Below are positions 6,529-13,293 of a stretch of DNA of 14,409 nt, in pieces. Source of the stretch: Stenotrophomonas sp. (GTDB lineage Bacteria; Pseudomonadota; Gammaproteobacteria; Xanthomonadales; Xanthomonadaceae); assembly GCA_003510825.1 (NCBI GenBank), contig DOKO01000456.1, forward strand, positions 1 to 14,409, in the 5' to 3' direction. The notes below the pieces were generated by a model. That model was not told the origin of the DNA and did not search any database. It saw nothing but the letters and a program-made list of their open reading frames with translations. The position numbers and the translations under genes are program-made. Within the stretch, counting starts at the first letter, position 1; every line of letters begins with the position of its first letter.

Positions 6529-7520
6529 GCTTCCTGCTGGATGTATCCGGCGACCTGGCCACGCAGAGCGTGGGCCAGCAGACCGGCCTGCTGTTTGCCG
6601 GTGTCGGCGCGGTGCTGGTGCTGGCCACGCTGGTATCGGAGACGCTGCGCTGGCGCCAGCGCGAGAACCCCAGCGCGGTCATCGCCAACCTCGTCTCGCG
6701 CATCCGCGCGTGGTGGGTGATGGCGATTGTCGTCGGCGGTGCGCTGCTGTTCGGCCGCGTCGGGGTGATCGTGCTGTTCGCGATCATCTCGCTGTTCGCG
6801 CTGCGCGAGTTCATCACCCTGGCGCCCACGCGCTCGGGCGACTACTACGCGCTGCTGGCCGCGTTCTACATCGTGCTGCCGTGGCAGTACTACCTGGTGT
6901 GGATCGACTGGTATGGCATGTACACGCTGCTGATTCCGGTCTATGCGTTCCTGTTCCTGCCGATCCTGTCGACCATCGGTGGCGACACCACGCACTACCT
7001 GGAGCGCACGGCCAAGGTGCAGTGGGGGCTGATGATCTGTGTGTTCTGCATCTCGCACGTGCCACTGCTGCTGAACCTGCACGTGCCCGGCCACGATCCC
7101 TCGCGCAACGTGCTGCTGTTCGCCTTCCTGGTGATCGTGGTGCAGTCCTCGGACGTGCTGCAGTACATCTGGGGCAAGCTGCTGGGCAAGCGCCTGATCG
7201 CCCCGAAGCTGTCGCCGTCGAAGACGGTGGAAGGCTTCGTCGGTGGCGTGCTCAGTGCCAGCGCGCTGGGTGCGGCGCTGTGGTGGATCACCCCGTTCAC
7301 GCCGCTGCAGGCGTTCGGCCTGTCGCTGCTGATCAACCTGATGGGGTTCTGGGGTGGCCTGGTGATGTCGGCGATCAAGCGCGACCGCGGCATCAAGGAC
7401 TGGGGCCACATGATCGAGGGCCATGGCGGCATGCTCGACCGGCTGGATTCGGTGTGTTTCGCCGCGCCGGTGTTCTTCCATGTGGTGCGGTATTACTGGA
7501 AGGCCGGCGGCGGCGGGTGA
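6525..7520 (+). CDS. CdsA-type phosphatidate cytidylyltransferase (CDP-diacylglycerol synthase), YnbB type
   Basis: CdsA enzymes convert phosphatidic acid and CTP to CDP-diacylglycerol, the substrate of CDP-alcohol phosphatidyltransferases. The 331-residue protein is polytopic (hydrophobic stretches at about 22-38, 64-98, 108-125, 132-150, 168-184, 196-210, 240-256 and 262-283). Near its C-terminus it carries the full CdsA signature: SAIKRDRGIKDWG (282-294) followed by GHGGMLDRLDSV (299-310), including the metal-binding Asp residues. The start overlaps the acyltransferase stop as ATGA and has an SD (CGGAGG, 6513-6518). It closes the operon and is convergent with fis. A housekeeping cdsA is expected elsewhere in the genome, so this is probably a paralogue dedicated to the cluster. 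E. coli YnbB is the closest named relative I can suggest. Confidence 0.93.
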   Translation: MSFLLDVSGDLATQSVGQQTGLLFAGVGAVLVLATLVSETLRWRQRENPSAVIANLVSRIRAWWVMAIVVGGALLFGRVGVIVLFAIISLFALREFITLAPTRSGDYYALLAAFYIVLPWQYYLVWIDWYGMYTLLIPVYAFLFLPILSTIGGDTTHYLERTAKVQWGLMICVFCISHVPLLLNLHVPGHDPSRNVLLFAFLVIVVQSSDVLQYIWGKLLGKRLIAPKLSPSKTVEGFVGGVLSASALGAALWWITPFTPLQAFGLSLLINLMGFWGGLVMSAIKRDRGIKDWGHMIEGHGGMLDRLDSVCFAAPVFFHVVRYYWKAGGGG

Positions 7521-7528
7521 TCAAGCCG

Positions 7529-7565
7529 GGGTCGGATCCCTTCGCACGGCGAAGGGCTCTGACCC
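7529..7565. repeat. Imperfect inverted repeat between the convergent cdsA-like and fis genes
   Basis: Arms 7529-7545 (GGGTCGGATCCCTTCGC) and 7549-7565 (GCGAAGGGCTCTGACCC) pair over 17 positions, with one mismatch and one G-U wobble, around a three-base ACG loop. I recognise the arm as an abundant intergenic dyad of Stenotrophomonas genomes. It lies nine bases after the operon's last stop. It has no T-run on either strand, so it is more likely an mRNA-protecting or attenuating hairpin than a classical terminator. Confidence 0.8.
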
Positions 7566-7589
7566 TGATTGCGATTCCGCCAGGCCTTC

Positions 7590-7612
7590 ATCCACGCATG
7601 GCGTGGATCTAC
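7590..7612 (-). repeat. SMAG-type palindromic repeat at the 3' end of fis
   Basis: On the minus strand a GTAG head is followed by the stem ATCCACGC / GCGTGGAT (7601-7608 and 7590-7597, eight perfect pairs) around a three-base loop. The same unit recurs at 14382-14404. Its GTAG head directly abuts the fis stop and supplies a second in-frame TAG. SMAGs are the REP-like elements described in S. maltophilia. Confidence 0.82.
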
Positions 7613-7887
7613 TACGCGCTGATGCCGTATTCCTTCAGCTTCTTGCGCAGGGTGGCGCGGTGGATGCCCAGCATCGCCGCGGCGCGGCTTTGGTTGCCTT
7701 CGCAGTGGTTGAGCACTTCCACGAACAGCGGAATCTCCATCTCGCGCAGCACGATCTCGTAGACATCGTCCGCGTCGCAGCCATCGAGGTCACGCAGGTA
7801 GCGGCGCACGGACTGGGCGACGTGTTCACGCAGCGGCGGCCGGGCAGCGCCACGACTGTTGTCAGGACGAGAAAGGACAGCGTTCAA
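7612..7887 (-). CDS. fis: DNA-binding protein Fis
   Basis: Fis is a small homodimeric nucleoid protein that bends DNA and regulates rRNA, tRNA and growth-phase genes. This 91-residue version has the dimerisation helices (LREHVAQSVRRYLRDL, then VYEIVLREMEIPLFVEVLNH) and a C-terminal helix-turn-helix in GNQSRAAAMLGIHRATLRKK (64-83), ending LKEYGISA. E. coli Fis is 98 residues, so the divergence and shortening are in the N-terminal arm. The start is a TTG; no ATG precedes the conserved core, so TTG is the best choice, with GGGA about ten bases upstream as a weak SD. The stop is a tandem TAG TAG. The gene lies 114 bases after the DUF3426 gene, and dusB, which precedes fis in E. coli and Pseudomonas, is missing. 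Confidence 0.95.
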   Translation of the reverse strand: MNAVLSRPDNSRGAARPPLREHVAQSVRRYLRDLDGCDADDVYEIVLREMEIPLFVEVLNHCEGNQSRAAAMLGIHRATLRKKLKEYGISA

Positions 7888-7950
7888 GGGGGTTCCCGAT
7901 TCGGTGGCCCGTGCGCGCGGAGCGCGCGGCCGGACGAGGTGGTGGCGGCC

Positions 7951-7980
7951 AGTCTAGCGCGAGCGTGCCCGACCTGCCAC
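7951..7980 (-). promoter_or_regulatory. Candidate fis promoter with GC-rich discriminator
   Basis: On the minus strand GTGGCA (7975-7980, four of six to TTGACA) and TAGACT (7951-7956, four of six to TATAAT) are separated by 18 bases. A GC-only stretch (GGCCGCC) directly follows the -10, as in stringently controlled promoters. Transcription would begin near 7944, about 57 bases before the fis start. This would give fis its own promoter within the 114-base gap. The call rests on weak hexamers. Confidence 0.3.
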
Positions 7981-8001
7981 GGCTGGACGCGTTCGTCCCG
8001 C

Positions 8002-8769
8002 TCAGAGGAACTCGAAGGTGAATGCGACCGTGGAGGCCGCAGGTTCCTGTACGCGGAAGGCGATGCGTGCGCTCTGCCCCGGTTCCAGCAGGGCCGCACC
8101 GGGGTTCTCGCCCAGGTACTGCGCGGGCGGGAACACACCGGTACCGATCACCCGGCCATCGGCATCGGCCAGTGACAGGCGCAGGTCGGGCCATGCCTGC
8201 GCCCAGCGCGCATCGTTGCGGATGCTGGCCTGGACCTGCAGTACGCCGGCCTGCCCGGGCAGCGGGCGGATCTCGCGGCTGGTCATGGTCAGTGCGGTCG
8301 GTTCGCGCCACGCGGGCAGGCTGCAGCGCAGGACACCGCACAGCGCACTGACCCACGGGCGGTGCGCGGCATCAGCCGCCAGTCGCGCGCGATCGGCCAG
8401 CACGCTCTGCAGCACCAGCAGCAATGCCAGCACGGCTACCAGTGCCCAGTGCCAGCGCGGCGTCGGCAGGGCACGCGGGCGGGCGCCGAGGAAACTGGGT
8501 GCATCGCTGGCCGGTGCGACCGACGCAGGCGTGTCGATGCGGGAGGACGGTTCGATGACAGTGTCATCGGACTGTCGCGTCTGCGGCGGTGGCGGTGTGT
8601 CCACCACCGGTTCGGCCGGCAGTTCGAACGGCGCCGTCTGATCGACGGTGGCATCCGTCGTGTCGTCAGCGGGTTCCTGCGCCTGCCCGGTGTCGGGCGG
8701 CGCATCGGCTCCCGGCGCGGAACGCAGGAAGGTGGCAAGCGGACGACGCGGCGGGTTCGGCTCGGACAT
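8002..8769 (-). CDS. DUF3426 family single-pass membrane protein (no zinc ribbon)
   Basis: A 255-residue protein from the ATG at 8767-8769; an in-frame TTG at 8805, only six bases after prmA, would add 12 residues. Residues 1 to about 95 are Pro/Asp-rich and probably disordered. One membrane helix (HWALVAVLALLLVLQSVLA, about 107-125) leads to a C-terminal DUF3426 domain with WVSALCGVLRCSLPAW (139-154), VQASIRNDARWAQAWPDLRL and FPPAQYLGENPG. The function of this family is not established. Many members, often annotated MJ0042 or zinc-ribbon proteins, carry a CxxC...CxxC ribbon at the N-terminus. None is present here, and prmA leaves no room for one. The position between prmA and fis is the conserved one and supports the assignment. 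Confidence 0.85.
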   Translation of the reverse strand: MSEPNPPRRPLATFLRSAPGADAPPDTGQAQEPADDTTDATVDQTAPFELPAEPVVDTPPPPQTRQSDDTVIEPSSRIDTPASVAPASDAPSFLGARPRALPTPRWHWALVAVLALLLVLQSVLADRARLAADAAHRPWVSALCGVLRCSLPAWREPTALTMTSREIRPLPGQAGVLQVQASIRNDARWAQAWPDLRLSLADADGRVIGTGVFPPAQYLGENPGAALLEPGQSARIAFRVQEPAASTVAFTFEFL

Positions 8770-8811
8770 GTTCAGGGCGCGGGCTCGGATCCAGCGGTCA
8801 TTCAACCACGA

Positions 8812-9732
8812 TCAGGCGCGGCGTACGCCGGTGATGCGCATCCAGTCGCCGTCCTGGGTGGCCTGCAGGTCGTCGAACCATGCCGCGTAACGCTGCAGCA
8901 GTTCGCCTTCCTGGCCATGCAGGATGCCCGACAGGGCGATGCGGCCACCGGCAGCGACGCGCGCGGCCAGCAGTTCGGCCAGTGCATCGAGTGCCGAGGC
9001 GAGGATGTTGGCGACCACGATCGGGTAGGTGGCCACCGGTTCGTCCTGCGGCAGGTACACGTGCATGCGGGCCTGCTCGCCATTGCGCTCGGCGTTGTCG
9101 GCGGTGGCGATCAGCGCCTGCGGATCGTTGTCCACGCCGATCGCTTCGCCGGCACCCAGCTTCAGCGCGGCCAGGGCCAAGATGCCCGAGCCACAGCCGA
9201 AGTCGAGCACGCGCTGGCCCTGCAGCAGGCCATCCACGGCCAGCTGGTCCAGCCAGCGCAGGCACAGCGCGGTGGTCGGGTGGGTGCCCGAGCCGAAGGC
9301 CAGGCCCGGGTCCAGGCGCACCACGGCGGCGTCGGCGGCCTGCGCGGCCTCGGGCAGTTCATGGTTCCACGGCACGATCCAGGTGCGGCTGCCGAAATCC
9401 ATCGGCTGGAACTGGTCCAGCCAGGCGCGTTCCCAGTCTTCGTCCTCGACCGCGCGGAAGCTGCCGCCGGTCCAGTCCAGCTCCGGGTCGAAGGCTTCCA
9501 GCGCCGCCAGCAGCAACAGCGCGTTGCTGTCGGCCGGGAACAGCGCGCTCAGCACCAGGGTGTCCCACAGCGGGGTCTCGCCCACGCCCGGCTCGAGGAT
9601 GGCCTGTTCGTTGCTGGTGTCGGCCTCGGCATCGAGCAGGGTGACCGCCAGCGCGCCCACGTCCTCCAGCGCGTTCTCATAGCGGGGCTGGGTGGCTTCG
9701 GTGCAGCGCAGGGTCAGTTCCAGGAACGGCAT
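8812..9732 (-). CDS. prmA: Ribosomal protein L11 methyltransferase (PrmA)
   Basis: PrmA trimethylates the N-terminal amine and lysines of ribosomal protein L11 using S-adenosylmethionine. The 306-residue protein has the substrate-recognition domain at the N-terminus (MPFLELTLRC, then WERAWLDQFQPMDFG). The linker and catalytic loop LDPGLAFGSGTHPTT (140-154) follow, then the SAM-binding motif I VLDFGCGSGILALAALKLGA and the family's NILAS (242-246). The E. coli enzyme is 293 residues. I start at the ATG at 9730-9732, which yields the usual MPFLEL opening; an upstream ATG at 9765 would add 11 atypical residues (MAPFPAIAPTA). Neither start has a strong SD. The gene is divergent from the plus-strand pair at 9896 and probably cotranscribed with the DUF3426 gene. 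Confidence 0.96.
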   Translation of the reverse strand: MPFLELTLRCTEATQPRYENALEDVGALAVTLLDAEADTSNEQAILEPGVGETPLWDTLVLSALFPADSNALLLLAALEAFDPELDWTGGSFRAVEDEDWERAWLDQFQPMDFGSRTWIVPWNHELPEAAQAADAAVVRLDPGLAFGSGTHPTTALCLRWLDQLAVDGLLQGQRVLDFGCGSGILALAALKLGAGEAIGVDNDPQALIATADNAERNGEQARMHVYLPQDEPVATYPIVVANILASALDALAELLAARVAAGGRIALSGILHGQEGELLQRYAAWFDDLQATQDGDWMRITGVRRA

Positions 9733-9826
9733 GGCGGTGGGGGCAATCGCGGGAAAGGGGGCCATGCTAGACCATCCGGCCGTCTCCGTATCCCCTGAGA
9801 TGCTGGCCGGGGCTGAACGAGGCTGA

Positions 9827-9857
9827 TTCAGACAGGCCTCCCGGGCCTTGCTAAACT
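9827..9857 (+). promoter_or_regulatory. Weak candidate promoter for the 9896-11232 gene pair
   Basis: TTCAGA (9827-9832) and TAAACT (9852-9857) each match four of six consensus positions but are separated by 19 bases, which is long. The start codon of the downstream gene is 39 bases further on. This is the only AT-richer patch in the spacer between prmA and the gene pair. Confidence 0.22.
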
Positions 9858-9895
9858 TGGCGCTTTCCTGCCCGACGTGCCGTAACCGACCGCCG

Positions 9896-10861
9896 ATGGC
9901 TCTCGCCCCGACCCTGAAAACCTGGTTGCTCGTGCTGCCGGCCGTGGCCGTGCTGGGCGTGGCCGGTTATCGGGCCAGTGGCCATGGCCACGCGGCGCAG
10001 GTAGACGTGGGCGCGCCGCTGGCGGTGTCCGCCGCCAGCGTGCAGGACGCGCTGGAACCGGTGATGCCTGAAGCGCTGGCCCGCCGCCTGGCTGGCTTCG
10101 AGCGCAGCAGCGCGCTGCCTTCGGGCCTGCCGTTGGACATCCGCGCCGACATCGAAGGCGAGACCGATCTGTTCGCCTACGCGCAGCGCCTGAAGGCGCA
10201 GGCCGAGCAGGGCAATCATGAAGCGCGCTGGATGCTCAGCCGGGTCTACGACTACTGCGCGCAGTACGCGGTCGATCCCGGTGGCTACCGCCTGGACAAC
10301 AACGTGCTGGCCGGCCTCGGCCTGAGCGCGGCGCCGGCGATGGTGCAGGCGCGCGAGCGCGTGGCGCAGCGCTGCGGTGGTTTCGTGCCGGGCGACAAGC
10401 TGGGCCCTTCGCTGGTGTTCAACGAACGCCGTCGTGCGGCCCTGCAGGGCAACCTGGCCGCCGAAGCCGCGCTGTTCGCCGAGGGTGAGCCGCTGCACAG
10501 CAATGACCAGTACCGCCGCGACCTGGTGGAGCGCGTGCGTACCTCGCGCGACCCGGAGGCCTACATGGCCCTGGCGCCGGGCATGGGCGTGCGCGCTGCT
10601 GGCGACAAGGCCCTGGCCAACATGGTGGCCGGCGAGCAGCTCAGTGAGATGGCGTGGCGGGTGGCGGCCTGCCAACTCGGTCTACCGTGTGGCGCCGACA
10701 GTGTGCTGATGAACAGTTACTGCGCGAACGGAGGGATCTGTTCGCAGGATGGGACGCAGGATTTCCAGGATTTCGTGTATGACGCTGCGGTATCGCGGCA
10801 AGGTGCGGGGAAGATGAACGAATGGATCAAGCAATTGATTGGAAAGAGGAACGGGCAATGA
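9896..10861 (+). CDS. Hypothetical envelope-associated protein with six cysteines
   Basis: I do not recognise a family with confidence. From the ATG at 9896 it has 321 residues. An N-terminal hydrophobic segment (TWLLVLPAVAVLGVAGYRAS, about 9-28) looks like a membrane anchor or uncleaved signal, so the rest is probably periplasmic. An in-frame TTG at 9848 would add 16 residues that spoil the signal-like N-terminus. The region at about 90-120 (DLFAYAQRLKAQAEQGNHEA, then RWMLSRVYDYC) reads like a single Sel1/TPR-type helical repeat. Six Cys (121, 160, 259, 265, 276, 282) lie outside the anchor, four of them in the last 65 residues around CGADSVLMNSYCANGGIC, suggesting disulfides. The stop overlaps the next start as ATGA. 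The last 130 bases or so are visibly less GC-rich than the rest. Confidence 0.82.
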   Translation: MALAPTLKTWLLVLPAVAVLGVAGYRASGHGHAAQVDVGAPLAVSAASVQDALEPVMPEALARRLAGFERSSALPSGLPLDIRADIEGETDLFAYAQRLKAQAEQGNHEARWMLSRVYDYCAQYAVDPGGYRLDNNVLAGLGLSAAPAMVQARERVAQRCGGFVPGDKLGPSLVFNERRRAALQGNLAAEAALFAEGEPLHSNDQYRRDLVERVRTSRDPEAYMALAPGMGVRAAGDKALANMVAGEQLSEMAWRVAACQLGLPCGADSVLMNSYCANGGICSQDGTQDFQDFVYDAAVSRQGAGKMNEWIKQLIGKRNGQ

Positions 10862-11232
10862 ATTACCGTCGACTCCTGCACGGGGCCAAGTTCTGGTTCT
10901 GGGTGGCGTTGTTTGTCGCGTATTCGGCCGGCGCGGTTGGCCTGCTGATGATCGACACCTACGAGGATCGCTACCGGCACCTTTCCAAGGTTGAGCTGAC
11001 CTCGGTGAAGGCGCAGGAAGACGTGCGCCGCGCCGGTGCCAGCCAGGTGGCCGCGGTGTACCGCGCGCAGAGTGGCGCGCCGTTTGCCTCGCTGCCGGCC
11101 GGCAGCACCTTCCAGGTGGTCTGGCCCGATGGCTCCACCGAAACCATGGTGATCGTCGACCCGACCTCGCCCAACGGCGTGCGCCCGCTGGCCGAGACGC
11201 AGATTCCGGCCGAAGTCGCTGACAAGCGCTGA
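10858..11232 (+). CDS. Hypothetical single-pass membrane protein coupled to the preceding gene
   Basis: A 124-residue protein from the ATG at 10858, which overlaps the upstream stop as ATGA and has an SD-like AAAGAGGA (10843-10850). A longer reading from 10822 would run well into the preceding gene and is less likely. One hydrophobic helix (FWFWVALFVAYSAGAVGLLM, residues 12-31) is followed by a short charged stretch and a small soluble domain ending GSTFQVVWPDGSTETMVIVD (82-101) and a proline-rich tail. I recognise no family. Coupling to the anchored six-Cys protein suggests that the two act together at the cell envelope; the partner relationship is inferred. Confidence 0.82.
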   Translation: MNYRRLLHGAKFWFWVALFVAYSAGAVGLLMIDTYEDRYRHLSKVELTSVKAQEDVRRAGASQVAAVYRAQSGAPFASLPAGSTFQVVWPDGSTETMVIVDPTSPNGVRPLAETQIPAEVADKR

Positions 11233-11241
11233 CGCGTGCCC

Positions 11242-11319
11242 GGTAGCGCCGGGCCATGCCCGGCGGTGTTGCGTGCCGATGCCACATTGCAGGTCCGCCG
11301 GGTATGACCCGGCGCTACC
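11242..11319. repeat. Pair of SMAG-like repeats in inverted orientation
   Basis: A plus-oriented unit at 11242-11265 (GGTAG head, stem CGCCGGGC / GCCCGGCG around CAT-type loop) is followed by the same unit in reverse at 11295-11319 (stem CGCCGGGT / ACCCGGCG, then CTACC). The two differ at only two positions. Each can form its own hairpin, and the pair can also form one long hairpin over the 29-base spacer. Inverted dimers are a known SMAG arrangement. Confidence 0.85.
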
Positions 11320-11330
11320 GAAAAGGCAAC

Positions 11331-11360
11331 AAAAAAGGGCGGGGAAATCCCCGCCCTTTT
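11331..11360. terminator. Bidirectional Rho-independent terminator
   Basis: A perfect GC stem, GGGCGGGG (11337-11344) with CCCCGCCC (11349-11356), surrounds an AAAT loop. It is preceded by six A and followed by four T, so it has a U-run on either strand. It lies between the convergent hypothetical pair (ending 11232) and accC (stop at 11383) and should terminate both. Confidence 0.92.
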
Positions 11361-11382
11361 CGTGTCCAGCATCTGCCGCCGA

Positions 11383-12750
11383 TCAGGTCAACGCGATCGG
11401 CTTGTTCTTGCGCTCGGCCAGACGCTTTTCCAGGTAGTGGATGTTCTGCCCACCGGCCTGGAAGCCCTTGTCACGCATGATGCGCTGCTGCAGGGCGACG
11501 TTGGTCTTGATGCCGTCCACCACCATCTCGCTCAGCGCCACCCGCATGCGGGCGATGGCGGTCTCGCGGTCCGGGCCGTGCACGATCAGCTTGCCGATCA
11601 TCGAGTCGTAGTTCGACGGCACGCGGTAGCCACTGTAGATGTGGGTGTCCACGCGCACGCCGGGGCCGCCCGGCGGATGGAAGCCGGTGATGGTGCCCGG
11701 GCTCGGCACGAAGGTTTCAGCATCTTCGGCGTTGATGCGGCACTCGATGGCATGGCCGCTGAGCACCACGTCGCTCTGCTTGATCGACAGCTTCTGGCCG
11801 GCGGCGATCTTCAGCTGCTCGGCCACCAGGTCGATGCCGGTGACCATTTCGGTGACCGGATGTTCCACCTGGATGCGGGTGTTCATTTCGATGAAGTAGA
11901 AGCGGCCGTCTTCGTACAGGAACTCGAAGGTGCCGGCGCCGCGGTAGCCGATGCGCACGCAGGCCTCGGTGCAGACCTTGCCGATCTCTTCGCGCTGTTC
12001 GGCGCTGATGCCCGGTGCCGGTGCTTCTTCCACCACCTTCTGGTGGCGGCGCTGCATCGAGCAGTCGCGCTCACCCAGGTGGATGGCGTTGCCCTGGCCG
12101 TCGGCCAGCACCTGGATCTCCACGTGGCGCGGGTTCTCCAGGAACTTCTCCATGTAGACCTCGCCATTGCCGAACGCGGCCTTGGCCTCGCTCTTGGTGG
12201 TTTCGATCGAGGTCTTCAGCGAGGCTTCGGCGTGCACCACGCGCATGCCGCGGCCACCGCCGCCACCGGCCGCCTTGATGATGACCGGGTAGCCGATCTC
12301 ACGGGCGATCTTGGTGTTGGCGACGATGTCCTCGCCCAGCGGGCCGCCCGAGCCGGGCACGCACGGCACGCCGGCGGACTTCATGGCGCGGATGGCTTCG
12401 ACCTTGTCACCCATCATGCGGATGGTGTCGGCCTTGGGGCCGATGAAGATGAAGCCGGACTCCTCCACGCGCTCGGCGAAGTCGGCGTTCTCCGACAGGA
12501 AGCCGTAGCCCGGGTGGATGGCCTGGGCGTCGGTGACTTCCGCCGCGGCGATCAGCGCCGGGATGTTGAGGTAGCTCTGCGGCGACGGTGCCGGGCCGAT
12601 GCAGACCGACTCGTCGGCCATGGCCACGTGCTTGAGGTTGCGGTCGACCGTGGAGTGCACGGCCACCGTGCGGATGCCCAGGGTGTGGCACGCGCGCAGG
12701 ATGCGCAGCGCGATCTCCCCTCGGTTGGCAATGACGACTTTGTCGAGCAT
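11383..12750 (-). CDS. accC: Acetyl-CoA carboxylase biotin carboxylase subunit (AccC)
   Basis: AccC carboxylates the biotin on AccB using ATP and bicarbonate, the first half-reaction of acetyl-CoA carboxylase and the entry to fatty acid synthesis. The 455-residue protein (449 in E. coli) begins MLDKVVIANRGEIALRILRA. It has the ATP-grasp glycine-rich loop AAGGGGGRGMR (160-170), and the catalytic segment EMNTRIQVEHPVTE places Arg292, Gln294 and Glu296 at the numbering known for E. coli. The C-terminal extension QAGGQNIHYLEKRLAERK is typical. The ATG lies 10 bases after accB, with a GAGGGG SD, so the pair is cotranscribed. A strong terminator follows on its downstream side, which separates it from prmA. 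It looks fully intact. Confidence 0.98.
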   Translation of the reverse strand: MLDKVVIANRGEIALRILRACHTLGIRTVAVHSTVDRNLKHVAMADESVCIGPAPSPQSYLNIPALIAAAEVTDAQAIHPGYGFLSENADFAERVEESGFIFIGPKADTIRMMGDKVEAIRAMKSAGVPCVPGSGGPLGEDIVANTKIAREIGYPVIIKAAGGGGGRGMRVVHAEASLKTSIETTKSEAKAAFGNGEVYMEKFLENPRHVEIQVLADGQGNAIHLGERDCSMQRRHQKVVEEAPAPGISAEQREEIGKVCTEACVRIGYRGAGTFEFLYEDGRFYFIEMNTRIQVEHPVTEMVTGIDLVAEQLKIAAGQKLSIKQSDVVLSGHAIECRINAEDAETFVPSPGTITGFHPPGGPGVRVDTHIYSGYRVPSNYDSMIGKLIVHGPDRETAIARMRVALSEMVVDGIKTNVALQQRIMRDKGFQAGGQNIHYLEKRLAERKNKPIALT

Positions 12751-12760
12751 GGCGTGCCCC

Positions 12761-13240
12761 TCAGCCGATCACGAACAGCGGCTGGTCGAACTCCACCGGC
12801 TGGCCGTTCTCGCCCAGGATGGCGACGATGGTGCCGGACTTGTCGGCTTCGATCGGGTTGAACATCTTCATCGCTTCGATGATGGCCAGGGTCTCGCCTT
12901 CCTTGACCTGCTGGCCAACGGTGACGAAGGCCGGCTTGTCCGGAGCGGCCGAGGCGTAGAAGGTGCCGACCATCGGCGAGCGCAGCACGTGGCCTTCCGG
13001 CAGGGCCGGGCCCGGCTTGGCGGTGCCGCCGGTGGAGGCTTCGGTCGGCGACTGCATCGGCATGGCCTGCGCAGCCGGGGCAGCCGGAGCGGCGTACACC
13101 GGGGCCGGCATCGGTGCGGCATAGCCGGCCACCGGGGCGCGCGACAGGCGCACGGACTCTTCGCCTTCCTTGATTTCGATTTCAGCCAGGTTCGACTCTT
13201 CCAGCAGGTCGATCAGCTTCTTGATTTTGCGGAGATCCAT
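12761..13240 (-). CDS. accB: Acetyl-CoA carboxylase biotin carboxyl carrier protein (AccB)
   Basis: AccB carries the covalently bound biotin that shuttles CO2 between AccC and the AccAD carboxyltransferase. The protein has 159 residues (156 in E. coli): an N-terminal helical segment (MDLRKIKKLIDLLEESNLAE), a Pro/Ala-rich flexible linker (about 35-78), and a C-terminal biotinyl domain beginning HVLRSPMVGTFY. The biotinylation motif is EAMKM with Lys125. The ATG has an AAAGAGG SD. It lies 53 bases after the LprI-like gene and could be transcribed from aroQ as well as from its own promoter, which I cannot identify. Confidence 0.98.
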   Translation of the reverse strand: MDLRKIKKLIDLLEESNLAEIEIKEGEESVRLSRAPVAGYAAPMPAPVYAAPAAPAAQAMPMQSPTEASTGGTAKPGPALPEGHVLRSPMVGTFYASAAPDKPAFVTVGQQVKEGETLAIIEAMKMFNPIEADKSGTIVAILGENGQPVEFDQPLFVIG

Positions 13241-13293
13241 GGTGGCCTCTTTGCTCTAGATGTCAGGGGGGTGGGAAGCGCAGTGCGCTCGGG

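Noticed and set aside
7913..7927. GCGCGC-GGA..GCGCGC inverted repeat upstream of fis, considered as a terminator for the DUF3426 gene
   Set aside because: It is simple GC alternation without a U-run on the minus strand.
8362..9798. Plus-strand open frame of 478 codons opposite the DUF3426 gene and prmA
   Set aside because: Both minus-strand genes are intact and in conserved order, so this frame is an antisense artefact.
11362..12861. Plus-strand open frame of 499 codons opposite accC
   Set aside because: AccC is complete with all catalytic residues; the opposite frame has a His/Asp/Ala-rich composition typical of mirrored GC-rich coding DNA.
13277..13289. Dyad AGCGCA-G-TGCGCT between the LprI-like gene and accB, considered as an accB operator or terminator
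   Set aside because: Six-base arms with a single central base cannot form a good hairpin, there is no T-run, and nothing else supports a regulator site.
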